From: JANXSD01 sp043758125
GTDB taxonomy: Bacteria > Bacteroidota > Bacteroidia > AKYH767-A > OLB10
Assembly (NCBI GenBank): GCA_043758125.1
Contig: JAYVOC010000192.1
Span: 1-36,326, forward strand
DNA length: 36,326 nucleotides
Direction: 5' to 3'
Shown here: piece after piece, positions 16,258-24,235 of the stretch
Position numbering within the stretch: the stretch's first letter is position 1
How the letters are laid out: the number at the start of each line of letters is the position of its first letter
The notes under the pieces: model-generated
Databases searched by the model: none
The model's input: the letters and a program-made list of their open reading frames with translations, nothing else
What the model was told of the DNA's origin: nothing
Program-made: the position numbers and the translations under genes

Positions 16258-16603
16258 AGACAAAGAAAGATTGTTTGAAATTTTTTCTTCAATTGAAATT
16301 CCAATTGAAGTATGGGCCTATGGAAGTAGGGTAAACGGCGAAGCTCATGATGGGAGCGATCTCGATCTTGTAATTCGTGGAAAAGAGTTAAAAAGAATTC
16401 CTTCAGAGATATTTTCTGATTTAAAATATAAGATACAAGAAAGTAATATTCCGATTTTGGTTGATATGTTTGATTGGACTCTTTTGCCAGAAAGTTTTCG
16501 TGCGAATATCCAATTGCATCATGAAGTATTATTCAATAATTTGCCAGGTCTTAATGAACCAGATGAGAAGTATGGAAATGATAAAGAGAACGAAATTTCG
16601 TAG
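16241..16603 (+). CDS. mntA: MntA-like minimal nucleotidyltransferase antitoxin
   Basis: This 120-residue MNT-domain protein has AYGSRVNGEAHDGSDLDL. From Gly28-Ser29 there are exactly ten residues to Asp40-Leu-Asp42, fitting GSx10DxD. A third acidic residue on the later strand is probably the Asp in PILVDMFDW. In MntA/HepT systems the nucleotidyltransferase transfers AMP to the toxin's motif Tyr and neutralises it. The gene overlaps the HEPN gene by 17 bases, so translation is likely coupled. The C-terminal tail after LHHEVLF (about 25 residues, charged, ending in KENEIS) extends beyond the usual domain and has no clear function. Confidence 0.9.
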   Translation: MLLRTKDKERLFEIFSSIEIPIEVWAYGSRVNGEAHDGSDLDLVIRGKELKRIPSEIFSDLKYKIQESNIPILVDMFDWTLLPESFRANIQLHHEVLFNNLPGLNEPDEKYGNDKENEIS

Positions 16604-16769
16604 AGTGAATAAAGTAATCGCATAAGTTTTTATGAAAAAAGCTGTGAAAATTTTATTTAAAAGGGGGATTTGCTTGTGAGGTAGTTGTCGGTAATTTAAT
16701 TATTAGATTTTAGTTTTTTTTTTGCGTAAATGGAAGGATAATGTACAAGTTAAAAAGCAAAAATAGACA

Positions 16770-17363
16770 ATGAAACATTTAAGTGTAATCATTTTAATTT
16801 TCGCGACAATGTTCGCAAAGGGTCAAAACTTCACGACACTAGAAGAGGTCTCAAGTCGTGACAAAATAAAAAATGGTAAAGCAATTATTTATGGTAGTTT
16901 TATTCAGCGACTTGGATTTAGTAGCGGTGGATATCCTCAGGATATTAGACTAATAAATATTGATACAAAGGAAGTAGTAACATTCAGAGTGAAACCAACT
17001 TTTAAATCATCAAAGGAAAATAGATTCGCATATTTTATTAAATCAGGAAGCTATGCAATTCTTAATTACTGGTGGACACAAAGTAAATGGTATGGCGGAG
17101 AAATGTTTACAGAACCAATTTATAAAAACGTAGATGCATCTGATAATTTCAAACAAAAAATAAAAACTGGCGAGATCAACTCAAAAAATTTAGAACAATT
17201 TACTTTTACGATTCAAGATGATTCATTGAATTATTTAGGAACTTGGCATTTTGACAAAGGGCTTGTTTCTTTTACAGACGACAGAACACAATTTGATAAT
17301 TTAATAAAGGGGAAATTCAAGAAACTTGACTTTTCAAAAGCTAAAGAAGTTATACCAAAATGA
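16770..17363 (+). CDS. Secreted protein of unknown function
   Basis: I do not recognise this 197-residue protein. It begins with a signal peptide (basic start, hydrophobic LSVIILIFATMF, cleavage near AKG/Q19). The mature part is rich in aromatic and basic residues and looks like a beta-sandwich or lipocalin-scale soluble domain, with GKAIIYGSFIQRL, FAYFIKSGSYAILNYWW and YLGTWHFDKG. Its first 100 residues recall extracytoplasmic domains that carry small ligands, but I would not assign a family. There is no lipobox, no T9SS sorting domain and no membrane span beyond the signal. It is alone between the toxin-antitoxin pair and a frameshifted T9SS gene. A long T-run (about 16712-16722) lies upstream; no promoter is confident. 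Confidence 0.7.
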   Translation: MKHLSVIILIFATMFAKGQNFTTLEEVSSRDKIKNGKAIIYGSFIQRLGFSSGGYPQDIRLINIDTKEVVTFRVKPTFKSSKENRFAYFIKSGSYAILNYWWTQSKWYGGEMFTEPIYKNVDASDNFKQKIKTGEINSKNLEQFTFTIQDDSLNYLGTWHFDKGLVSFTDDRTQFDNLIKGKFKKLDFSKAKEVIPK

Positions 17364-17483
17364 CCTTCAAAGGAAAAATTCTTTTTATAATCACTATCCG
17401 TAGTAAAAAATCTTTAAATAAGTTGCATCAATAAAAATGATATTAGTTGACAATTATTTGCGATAATGCTTAAATAAATTGGC

Positions 17484-17491
17484 TATATTTG
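17484..17491 (+). promoter_or_regulatory. Possible -7 box TATATTTG upstream of the T9SS cargo gene
   Basis: TATATTTG fits TAnnTTTG. A TTTG at 17457-17460 lies 23 bases upstream, slightly longer than the usual spacing. A transcript from here would have a leader of more than 110 bases. Confidence 0.35.
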
Positions 17492-17615
17492 AAGAAGAAC
17501 GGTGAAGTTAAATCACGCTTGTCACGCCTAAGAAACTTGTCCCGCATAGTGTTATTCTGGTGTTAGTGGTTATTGTTTGTCTTCAATATTATTTTGAAAA
17601 AAAATTTAAATTTTA

Positions 17616-18586
17616 ATGAGCATGATACAAAAAATACTTTCGAAAAGAAACTGGTTAATTTTAATTCTTGAATTGATATTTGTATGCAACTCTTTTTCTC
17701 AAGCGTATGTTCCATTTCCGAGTGCAAATGCAGTTTGGAGACAATCAGCAAACAGGTACGATGGCACATCAAATACTTGTTGGGATTATCAGTTATATAT
17801 TAATGGCGATACAATTATCAATGGAACCTCTTACCATAGTATTTATATGTCGGGCACTTGGGGCCATTTTGTAATAATGCAACGTATAATAATCCTTCAG
17901 CAGCCATTAGAGAAGATTTAAGTAAGCACATTTATGTTTACAGTTATTTCGATTCAGCCGAACATCTTTTGTATAATTTCAATTTAAGTGTTGGCGATAC
18001 GCTTCCAAATCCACAGCCCTACTCTTGGAATCCTTATTTGTCGAATGAAAATAAAATAATCACCCTTATTGATTCTGTACAAGTTGGAGGTACTTTCAGA
18101 AAAGAATATTGGTGTAGCGATACAACATGGATGGGCGGATGCAACAGTAGTCAATGTATAAATTACGTAGCTTTAATCGAAGGTATCGGGAGCACTTATG
18201 GTTTATTTGGAGACTTATCTCCAAATTGGGGTGAGAAAGATGATTTACTTCTTTGTTTTAAATTAAATGGGCAAAATCTTTATCCTATTGGAGCAACTTG
18301 CAATTTAGTTTCAGTTGGAATAGATGAAGCTACAAAAAATGATTTTCCAATAAAAATTTATCCGAATCCAGCTAATGATTTCTTAAACATTCAATTTGCT
18401 GATGAACAAACATCATTAATAAAAATATGTAATTCATTAGGAAAAGAAGTTATCACAAAAGATTTATTTGGGAATAATAAATTAAATCAAATTCAACTTA
18501 AGAATCTTGCAGATGGAATTTATTTTTGGAAATTAATGTCGGGCAAAGAAATTAAAGCAAGCGGAAAAGTAGTTATAATGAAATAA
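17616..18586 (+). pseudogene. T9SS-sorted secreted protein, broken by a one-base frameshift
   Basis: Two frames read as one protein. The first (from ATG 17616) gives a signal peptide ending SFSQ/A and a segment rich in Trp and Tyr up to YHSIYMSGTWG. The second frame continues with GPFCNNATYNNPSAAIRED, YVYSYFDSAEHLLYNF and so on to 18586. The join is at the GGGG run 17860-17863: adding one G gives TGG GGG CCA and restores a continuous frame. The C-terminus has a complete type A sorting domain (FPIKIYPNPANDFLNIQF, then LADGIYFWKLMSGKE, ending KVVIMK), the signal for export through the type IX system. The cargo domain, with the IREDxxKxxYVY motif, is common in Bacteroidota secreted proteins but has no known function. 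Possibilities are sequencing error, true decay or slippage-based switching. Confidence 0.8.
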
Positions 18587-18720
18587 AATTTGCCGCATCA
18601 TTAAACGGAACAGTTTCATATCGGGATAACAACATCTGATAATAGAATGTCAATAAATTTTTTAAAGAACTCCGCTAGTTATAAAATCCTAATTCTTCAC
18701 ATAGTAAACCCTTAGGAGTA

Positions 18721-18753
18721 ATTCTGAATTCTACATTCTTAATTCTGAATTAA
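18721..18753 (-). repeat. Dispersed AT-rich repeat, copy 1 (after the nfu stop)
   Basis: On the minus strand this reads TTAATTCAGAAT, TAAGAATGTAGAATTCAGAAT, beginning within 3 bases of the nfu stop codon. The 19-mer AGAATGTAGAATTCAGAAT is found again at 34735-34753 on the plus strand, just after the FISUMP gene stop and in the same orientation relative to its gene. Confidence 0.7.
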
Positions 18754-18755
18754 TT

Positions 18756-19421
18756 TCACTCACTTATCGCAACTACTTCTCTAATATTTCCCGGTAACAT
18801 TTGTTTCAGCATATTTTCAATACCTGATTTTAATGTTACAGTAGACGAAGGACATCCGCTACAAGCGCCTTTTAAAACTACGTTAACAGTTCCGTTTACA
18901 TAAGACTTAAAATGTATTGCACCACCATCACCTTCCACAGCAGGACGAACATATTCATCTAACAAATCCATAATTTTTTTGTCGATGCCAGGATCGAATA
19001 CGATGTCTTCTAATGGAGCAATATCTTTTTTTATTTCTGCGACTTTGATTGTTTTATTTGCATCAATCTCTGGATTATCATTTTTCTTTCCAGGAATATG
19101 ATTTATGTCAAAAGGAGATCCAATAAATAATGCTTCACCCGACATTAAAAAACCACGAACAAATTCGCGAATGATATTTGTAATTTCAAACCAATCGATA
19201 TCACCAACTTTTGTGATTGTAATAAAATTTGCTGTGATAAAAACTTTATCTATACCGCTGAAATCAAATAATTGAAATGCAAGCGGACAATTTACAGCTT
19301 CAGCTTTATTCATGTATTCAACAACACCTCCTTCTAATAACATTACGTCAGCAACGAATTTAATAGAGTTGGGATTTGGTGTTAACTCAGCATATACATT
19401 TATTGGTCGTGGAGTATTCAT
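18756..19421 (-). CDS. nfuA: NFU-type iron-sulfur cluster scaffold/carrier (NifU family)
   Basis: This 221-residue protein has two domains. Residues 1-100 form an Nfu N-terminal domain (TPNPNSIKFVADVMLLEGG, FDFSGIDKVFITANFITITK). Residues 140-221 form the NifU C-terminal domain (YVRPAVEGDGGAIHFKSY, then KGACSGCPSSTVTLKSGIENML), with Cys187 and Cys190 as the CxxC that binds a [4Fe-4S] cluster. Such proteins hand clusters to target enzymes in the cytoplasm. Its ATG overlaps the stop of lapA in an ATGA tetranucleotide, so the two are translationally coupled. An AT-rich repeat follows its stop at once. The symbol is by family resemblance; the exact orthologue could be named nfu or nifU. Confidence 0.9.
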   Translation of the reverse strand: MNTPRPINVYAELTPNPNSIKFVADVMLLEGGVVEYMNKAEAVNCPLAFQLFDFSGIDKVFITANFITITKVGDIDWFEITNIIREFVRGFLMSGEALFIGSPFDINHIPGKKNDNPEIDANKTIKVAEIKKDIAPLEDIVFDPGIDKKIMDLLDEYVRPAVEGDGGAIHFKSYVNGTVNVVLKGACSGCPSSTVTLKSGIENMLKQMLPGNIREVVAISE

Positions 19422-19690
19422 GATAAATTTGTACTTGATGTAGATGATAAAACGTTTTTGTTATTGGCTTGTTTTTTTAACAAACTCAATTCTTTTTTGT
19501 TGCGAAGAATTCTGGGTGTCGCAACTAATAATCCAACAAGAGAACCTATCACTAGTGTGATTATTAGTAGGAGCGCTAAACTCATATTTAGTTCCCATGA
19601 AATAAAATGCACCGATACTGTATCTGCATTCTGAACGGCAAAGATGACTACAAGAAGTGTCAAAATGCAGGCGAATAGTAATTGCTTCAT
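19418..19690 (-). CDS. lapA: LapA/DUF1049-family small membrane protein
   Basis: This is a 90-residue protein starting at MKQLLFACIL. The open frame extends further upstream, but that part runs antisense into nadB and lacks a sensible start; the ATG at 19690 places membrane span 1 at the N-terminus. Two spans (about residues 4-20 and 36-58) flank the family motif AVQNADTVSVHFI. A basic C-terminal tail follows (LRNKKELSLLKKQ). In Proteobacteria LapA works with LapB in controlling LPS synthesis; whether that holds in Bacteroidota is unknown. Minus-strand TACTTTTG at 19717-19724 is a likely promoter. It is coupled to nfu by a 4-base overlap. Confidence 0.8.
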   Translation of the reverse strand: MKQLLFACILTLLVVIFAVQNADTVSVHFISWELNMSLALLLIITLVIGSLVGLLVATPRILRNKKELSLLKKQANNKNVLSSTSSTNLS

Positions 19691-19716
19691 GAGATGATTG
19701 TTTACCTTTGAAGCCA

Positions 19717-19724
19717 CAAAAGTA
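19717..19724 (-). promoter_or_regulatory. -7 box TACTTTTG upstream of lapA-nfu
   Basis: Minus-strand TACTTTTG lies 26 bases before the lapA ATG and supports starting lapA at 19690 rather than further upstream. It lies in the short gap shared with the divergent nadB gene. Confidence 0.5.
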
Positions 19725-19768
19725 CGGAATCTTATACCGTTGATTGAAATTATTTTATCATTTTGAAC

Positions 19769-21337
19769 ATGCAGCAAAAAGTTGATTTCCTCGTTATTGG
19801 TTCTGGTATTGCCGGATTGAGTTATGCTTTGCGCGTTGCGGAGTATGGCAAGGTGATGATCGTTACCAAAGCGAATGAAGATGAGACGAATACAAAGTAT
19901 GCACAAGGAGGCATCGCTGCTGTGACGTATGCGCCTGATTCTATTCAAAAACATATCGAAGATACATTAATTGCGGGCGACGGTTTATGTGACCAGGCAA
20001 TTGTTCAAATTGTGATTACGGAAGGGATGGATCGCATTCAGGATATGATTCGTTGGGGTGCAAATTTCGATCGTGATGCAAGTGGTAAATATGATTTAGC
20101 ACGTGAAGGCGGACATTCTGAACATCGGGTTTTACATCATAAAGACAATACTGGATTTGAAATTGAAAATAAACTTTTACAGCAGATTCATAAGCATCCA
20201 AATATTGAATTGCATACGCATCTTTTCGCACTGGATTTAATTACACAACATCATTTAGGTGATGAAATAACGAGAAGTGGTGGCGGGATAAATTGTTTTG
20301 GAGTGTATGTTTTAAATATGCTCACAAATAAAGTGGAAACAATTCTTTCACGAATCACACTCATGGCTTCAGGTGGCGCAGGACAATTATATCGTGCAAC
20401 AACAAATCCATTAATAGCAACAGGTGATGGCGTAGCGATGGTTTATCGTGCGAAGGGAAATGTGCGTGACATGGAATTTATTCAGTTTCATCCAACAGCA
20501 TTGTACAATCCTGGCGAAAGTCCTTCTTTTTTAATTACAGAAGCTGTTCGTGGTTTTGGTGGAATATTACGTACGAAAGATGGTCGTGATTTTATGCCCG
20601 AATATGATGTTCGAGCTTCATTGGCACCGCGTGATATTGTTGCTCGAGCAATCGATAATGAAATCAAAAAAAGTGGGGAAGAAAATGTTTATTTGGACTG
20701 CACAAAATTAGATGCTAAGAAATTTGAAGAACATTTTCCGAATATTTTAAAGAAGTGTTTGAGTATTGGGATTGATCCGATGAAAAATTTTATTCCTGTC
20801 ACTCCCGCTGCGCATTACATGTGTGGAGGAATTATAGTAGATGAATTTGGACGATCAGACATTGCAAATTTATATGCAGCGGGTGAATGTGCACGAACAG
20901 GATTGCATGGTGCAAATCGACTAGCTTCAAATTCTTTGTTAGAAGCATTGGTATTTTCTAACCGAGCATATTTGAATAGTATTGAAAATTTCTCATCAAT
21001 AGCATTTCGTAATGATATTCCTGATTGGAATGCGGAAGGGACAACACATCCGAAAGAGATGATTCTTATCACCGAAAATCGTCGAGAGTTACAAGCATTG
21101 ATGAGTAATTATGTTGGCATCGTTCGTAACAATGTTCGTTTAAAAAGAGCGATGGATCGTTTACGAATTATTTATGGAGAAACAGAAGCATTGTATGAAA
21201 GAACAATTGTTTCTCCTGCATTGTGCGAACTTCGGAACATGATCAATGTTTCTTATTTGATTGTAAAAGCTGCGATTGCTCGAACAGAAAACAGAGGATT
21301 GCATTTCAATACAGATTTAGAAAATCGAAATAGTTAA
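19769..21337 (+). CDS. nadB: L-aspartate oxidase NadB
   Basis: This 522-residue flavoenzyme makes iminoaspartate from aspartate, the first step of de novo NAD synthesis. I use ATG 19769; a TTG two codons earlier is less likely. The FAD-binding motif is FLVIGSGIAGLSYA (Gly11, Gly13, Gly16). Family blocks follow: KYAQGGIAAV, REGGHSEHRVLHHKDNTG, MEFIQFHPTALYNPG, FLITEAVRGFGGIL, TPAAHYMCGGI and the AGECARTGLHGANRLASNSLLEALVF stretch. The C-terminal helical domain (ELQALMSNYVGIVRNN, ending ENRGLHFNTD) is complete. nadA and nadC are not in the window. A gene for a LuxE-like acyl transferase starts one base after the stop, so the pair is certainly co-transcribed. Confidence 0.95.
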   Translation: MQQKVDFLVIGSGIAGLSYALRVAEYGKVMIVTKANEDETNTKYAQGGIAAVTYAPDSIQKHIEDTLIAGDGLCDQAIVQIVITEGMDRIQDMIRWGANFDRDASGKYDLAREGGHSEHRVLHHKDNTGFEIENKLLQQIHKHPNIELHTHLFALDLITQHHLGDEITRSGGGINCFGVYVLNMLTNKVETILSRITLMASGGAGQLYRATTNPLIATGDGVAMVYRAKGNVRDMEFIQFHPTALYNPGESPSFLITEAVRGFGGILRTKDGRDFMPEYDVRASLAPRDIVARAIDNEIKKSGEENVYLDCTKLDAKKFEEHFPNILKKCLSIGIDPMKNFIPVTPAAHYMCGGIIVDEFGRSDIANLYAAGECARTGLHGANRLASNSLLEALVFSNRAYLNSIENFSSIAFRNDIPDWNAEGTTHPKEMILITENRRELQALMSNYVGIVRNNVRLKRAMDRLRIIYGETEALYERTIVSPALCELRNMINVSYLIVKAAIARTENRGLHFNTDLENRNS

Positions 21338-21338
21338 C

Positions 21339-22325
21339 ATGAGTTTTTCAGAAGCATACGATTGTTTTACGATTGACTCGGAAGATGCATTTAATAAACA
21401 TGCAATTTCGTTATTTAATTTTCAAGCGAATGAAATCCCTATTTATCGTGACTTTTTAAATGCGTTGAACATTGATAAAGCTGCGATCATACATTGGAAA
21501 AACATTCCTTGTTTACCAATTTCGTTTTTTAAAACGCATAGGGTGATTGCTAATGATAAATCATCGGAAATTATTTTTATCAGTAGTGGAACTACAGGAA
21601 TGATCACTTCGTCACATCAAGTTGCAGAAGTAAAATTATACGAAGAGAGTTTTTTAAATGCATTTGAAATTTTTTATGGAAGTCCTAAAAACTATTGCAT
21701 ACTTGCTTTGCTTCCCGCATATCTTGAACGTGAAGGAAGTTCATTAGTTTACATGGCTGATCGGTTGATGAAAGAAAGCAATCATATCGACAGCGGCTTT
21801 TATTTAAATCAATATGCTGAATTGTCTAAACTACTTTCATCGCTTCGTGACCAAAAGCAACCGACGATTCTCATAGGAGTTACCTTCGCCTTGCTAGATT
21901 TAGTGGAGCAGTTTCCATTAAGTTTTCCAGAGTTGATTATCATGGAAACAGGAGGTATGAAAGGCCGGAGGAAAGAAATGATTCGCGAAGAGTTGCATCA
22001 AATTTTAACACTTGGCTTTAATGTGAAAACAATTCACTCCGAATATGGAATGACAGAATTATTGTCGCAAGCTTATTCGAAAGGAGAAGGTGTTTTTAAT
22101 TGTCCGCCATGGATGAAAATTACTGTTCGAGAAATAAATGATCCATTTGCAAACGTAAATGTTGGACAAAGTGGAGGTCTTAATGTAATTGATTTAGCCA
22201 ATGTTTATTCCTGTGCTTTTATTGCAACACAAGATCTTGGTAAACAAAAAGAAGATGGTAGTTTTGAAGTACTTGGTCGCTTTGATAATAGCGATTTAAG
22301 AGGATGTAATCTATTGGTTCAGTAA
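21339..22325 (+). CDS. LuxE-like acyl-protein synthetase / acyl transferase
   Basis: This 328-residue member of the adenylate-forming superfamily is of the LuxE type. It has the nucleotide-loop motif FISSGTTG (Ser82-Gly87), preceded by PCLPISFFKTHRVI. A later block reads METGGMKGRRKEMIREEL, where METGG and KGR are characteristic of the family, and HSEYGMTELLSQAYS is the A5-like motif. The end (GRFDNSDLRGCNLL) matches the C-terminal RxD-SDLRGCN pattern. LuxE activates a fatty acid with ATP and passes it to a reductase for light production. No luxC/luxD partner is seen, and the homologues in Bacteroidota have no firmly known substrate. It is one base downstream of nadB. Confidence 0.85.
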   Translation: MSFSEAYDCFTIDSEDAFNKHAISLFNFQANEIPIYRDFLNALNIDKAAIIHWKNIPCLPISFFKTHRVIANDKSSEIIFISSGTTGMITSSHQVAEVKLYEESFLNAFEIFYGSPKNYCILALLPAYLEREGSSLVYMADRLMKESNHIDSGFYLNQYAELSKLLSSLRDQKQPTILIGVTFALLDLVEQFPLSFPELIIMETGGMKGRRKEMIREELHQILTLGFNVKTIHSEYGMTELLSQAYSKGEGVFNCPPWMKITVREINDPFANVNVGQSGGLNVIDLANVYSCAFIATQDLGKQKEDGSFEVLGRFDNSDLRGCNLLVQ

Positions 22326-22331
22326 AAGTAT

Positions 22332-23912
22332 TTACGATGTTGCTTTGATAGTTGTTTTAGCAATTTCAACTAAATTTCGTTGACGAATGACATCTGCAAA
22401 AGTGATGTTTTGTAATTTGCTTTCTACCCATGCAATGAAATCGAAGTATTCGAAAACTGTTCTTTCAAAATGATCTGCTTTAAGTTGTAGTAGTTCTTTA
22501 TGAAGATGGTTGTACGATTCAAGCATCTCTTTTTCATTTGTAGCTTTCGAAATCTTGCGAATGAAATCTAAAAATATTGTTTCAAAGCGAAACATTCTTT
22601 TTCTTTTATCGAGGTAACGTTGTACCGATTTTAATGCGTACGGAAGCAATGTATTATTACCCATTTCTAAGTGAACAACGAGGTCAAAGATTCTTGCGAA
22701 AGCATAAATTTCCTGGTTCGCATCTAAGGCTGTATCATTTAATAATCTGTTCATCCATTGGAGTGAAAGTGTAAGGTCGCCTTTAGCAAAATACAATACC
22801 GATACATTGAAGAGGAAAAATGCCTCTCGTACTTTATTTAATTTATTTTTATATTTATTGAGACCATTATCAATCTCAGGAACTAATTCTAGTGCGCTAT
22901 CAAAATCACCATTCTGTAAATGTAAACTAAGCTTCGTACTTATGGAAGTTGAAAATAATTTTATAGCAAGATCTTCACTCAATTTTTTCCCAAGCATCTC
23001 TGGAATATTATACAATTTATCCAACAATAATTTAATTTCATTTTGTTTATTCAATTGTGTGCACAAATAAATGAGATTGCTAATAACGGCAAAATATTTA
23101 TTGGGCTCTTGTTGAATAAAGTCGCGATTGGATTCAATAAGTTTTAATTGTTTACTTAACCAAATATGACTTTCATGGTAATCACCAATGCTAAAATAGT
23201 AAGCTGAATAAATATGCAAATACAAATAGTGAGTCTCATAAGATAATGCATGATCTTCACTCTTTAAAAGTGTGTTATCAATAAGGGTTTTAAATTGTTT
23301 CACTTCATCAATGTCACGAACTTTTCCATGACGATTAAGTAAAAAAAACAATTTACTTTTCAGATTCCAAAATTCACTGTAATTGCTAAGTTTTTGTAAA
23401 TGTAAAACATCTTCCTTCAATAAATCCGTTAATCCTTCTTCGTCGGTTGTTGTATATCCATCTTTTTCAATTAATCTCTTTTCCCATTTGCTAACATCTA
23501 AAAGCGTTGTATATCGTTCGTGTTTTTGTGCAAGTTTTTTTGATCGTTGCAACATTTTATAACATTCATCATACAATGATTTCTTAAATAAAATTTCAGC
23601 GTAATGAAGTAAGTTTTTTAACTGCACATCTACCGAGTTTTCCGCGTGAAAAGAATCTAAACTTTTTAAGATGGTATCATACAATCTGTTTTTTGCAATT
23701 GCAAATGAATTGCGTGCCTTCTGCTGCTTGAAAATTTTCTTCAATACAGGCTCATCGTAAATGCTCATGCCATCAATTGCTTCAAATAAGCGTAAATATT
23801 CATTTTTCTCACCAATTGTATGACGAGAAGCATCTAATTTGAAATAGCGCTTTTCAGCAGGTGTTAACGAGCGAATTAATCGAAGGAGTACGTCGGATGC
23901 TTGCTTTGACAT
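22332..23912 (-). CDS. Large helical-repeat protein of unknown function
   Basis: I do not recognise this 526-residue protein beyond its fold. It has no signal peptide or membrane span and is predominantly helical. A conserved-looking N-terminal block reads LLRLIRSLTPAEKRYFKLDA, with AKNRLYDTILKSL soon after. The rest looks like degenerate tetratricopeptide repeats: LLHYAEILFKKSLYDECYKMLQRSKKLA, YLHIYSAYYFSIGDYHESHIWL, NVSVLYFAKGDLTLSLQWMNRLL. It is therefore likely a cytoplasmic scaffold or regulator. It converges on the LuxE-like gene with a 6-base gap and is divergent from a sugar transferase gene. Minus-strand TAGATTTG at 23973-23980 could be its promoter. It is a complete gene with normal codon use. 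Confidence 0.85.
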   Translation of the reverse strand: MSKQASDVLLRLIRSLTPAEKRYFKLDASRHTIGEKNEYLRLFEAIDGMSIYDEPVLKKIFKQQKARNSFAIAKNRLYDTILKSLDSFHAENSVDVQLKNLLHYAEILFKKSLYDECYKMLQRSKKLAQKHERYTTLLDVSKWEKRLIEKDGYTTTDEEGLTDLLKEDVLHLQKLSNYSEFWNLKSKLFFLLNRHGKVRDIDEVKQFKTLIDNTLLKSEDHALSYETHYLYLHIYSAYYFSIGDYHESHIWLSKQLKLIESNRDFIQQEPNKYFAVISNLIYLCTQLNKQNEIKLLLDKLYNIPEMLGKKLSEDLAIKLFSTSISTKLSLHLQNGDFDSALELVPEIDNGLNKYKNKLNKVREAFFLFNVSVLYFAKGDLTLSLQWMNRLLNDTALDANQEIYAFARIFDLVVHLEMGNNTLLPYALKSVQRYLDKRKRMFRFETIFLDFIRKISKATNEKEMLESYNHLHKELLQLKADHFERTVFEYFDFIAWVESKLQNITFADVIRQRNLVEIAKTTIKATS

Positions 23913-24235
23913 GTATATTTTAAGAAAGTTTTATTCGTTATAGAAACGTAATTTTTGTTTTGTTAAGTGTTTCAAATCTATTAAAGAGGAATGTAATATT
24001 TACCTTTTAAGAGCAATGAAAGGGCTATTTCCCACTTTACCAAATTAGGCTATTTAAAATCGAAAGTAAAGGGTTTTTAAAATCATTTTAAAGTAAATAG
24101 GAAACTAGACTTGTATACTTTAGCTGTTGCGTTCACAGTTCATTATTGCCCCTTCACCTGTAAATCTGACTATTTAGACATAAATCTAGATGATTTTGCA
24201 CCTGCTTCTTTAACTTTGGCCAGTTACTTAAAATT
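23913..24235. other. AT-rich divergent intergenic region with promoter boxes
   Basis: The 323-base gap carries no gene I can support. It contains TAGATTTG on the minus strand (23973-23980) and TAACTTTG on the plus strand (24211-24218), each fitting TAnnTTTG and each suited to one of the flanking genes. A small imperfect palindrome of TTTAAAAT and ATTTTAAA lies near 24076-24092. Confidence 0.5.
24211..24218 (+). promoter_or_regulatory. -7 box TAACTTTG upstream of the sugar transferase
   Basis: TAACTTTG lies 17 bases before the ATG at 24236. A TTTG at 24195-24198 is only 12 bases upstream, too close for a standard -33 element. Confidence 0.5.

Noticed and set aside
16708..16724. T-run after the toxin-antitoxin pair as a terminator
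   Set aside because: No stable stem precedes the T-run.
19691..19954. N-terminal extension of the lapA frame into nadB
   Set aside because: The extension is antisense to the FAD-binding region of nadB, and a promoter box sits between it and the better start at 19690.
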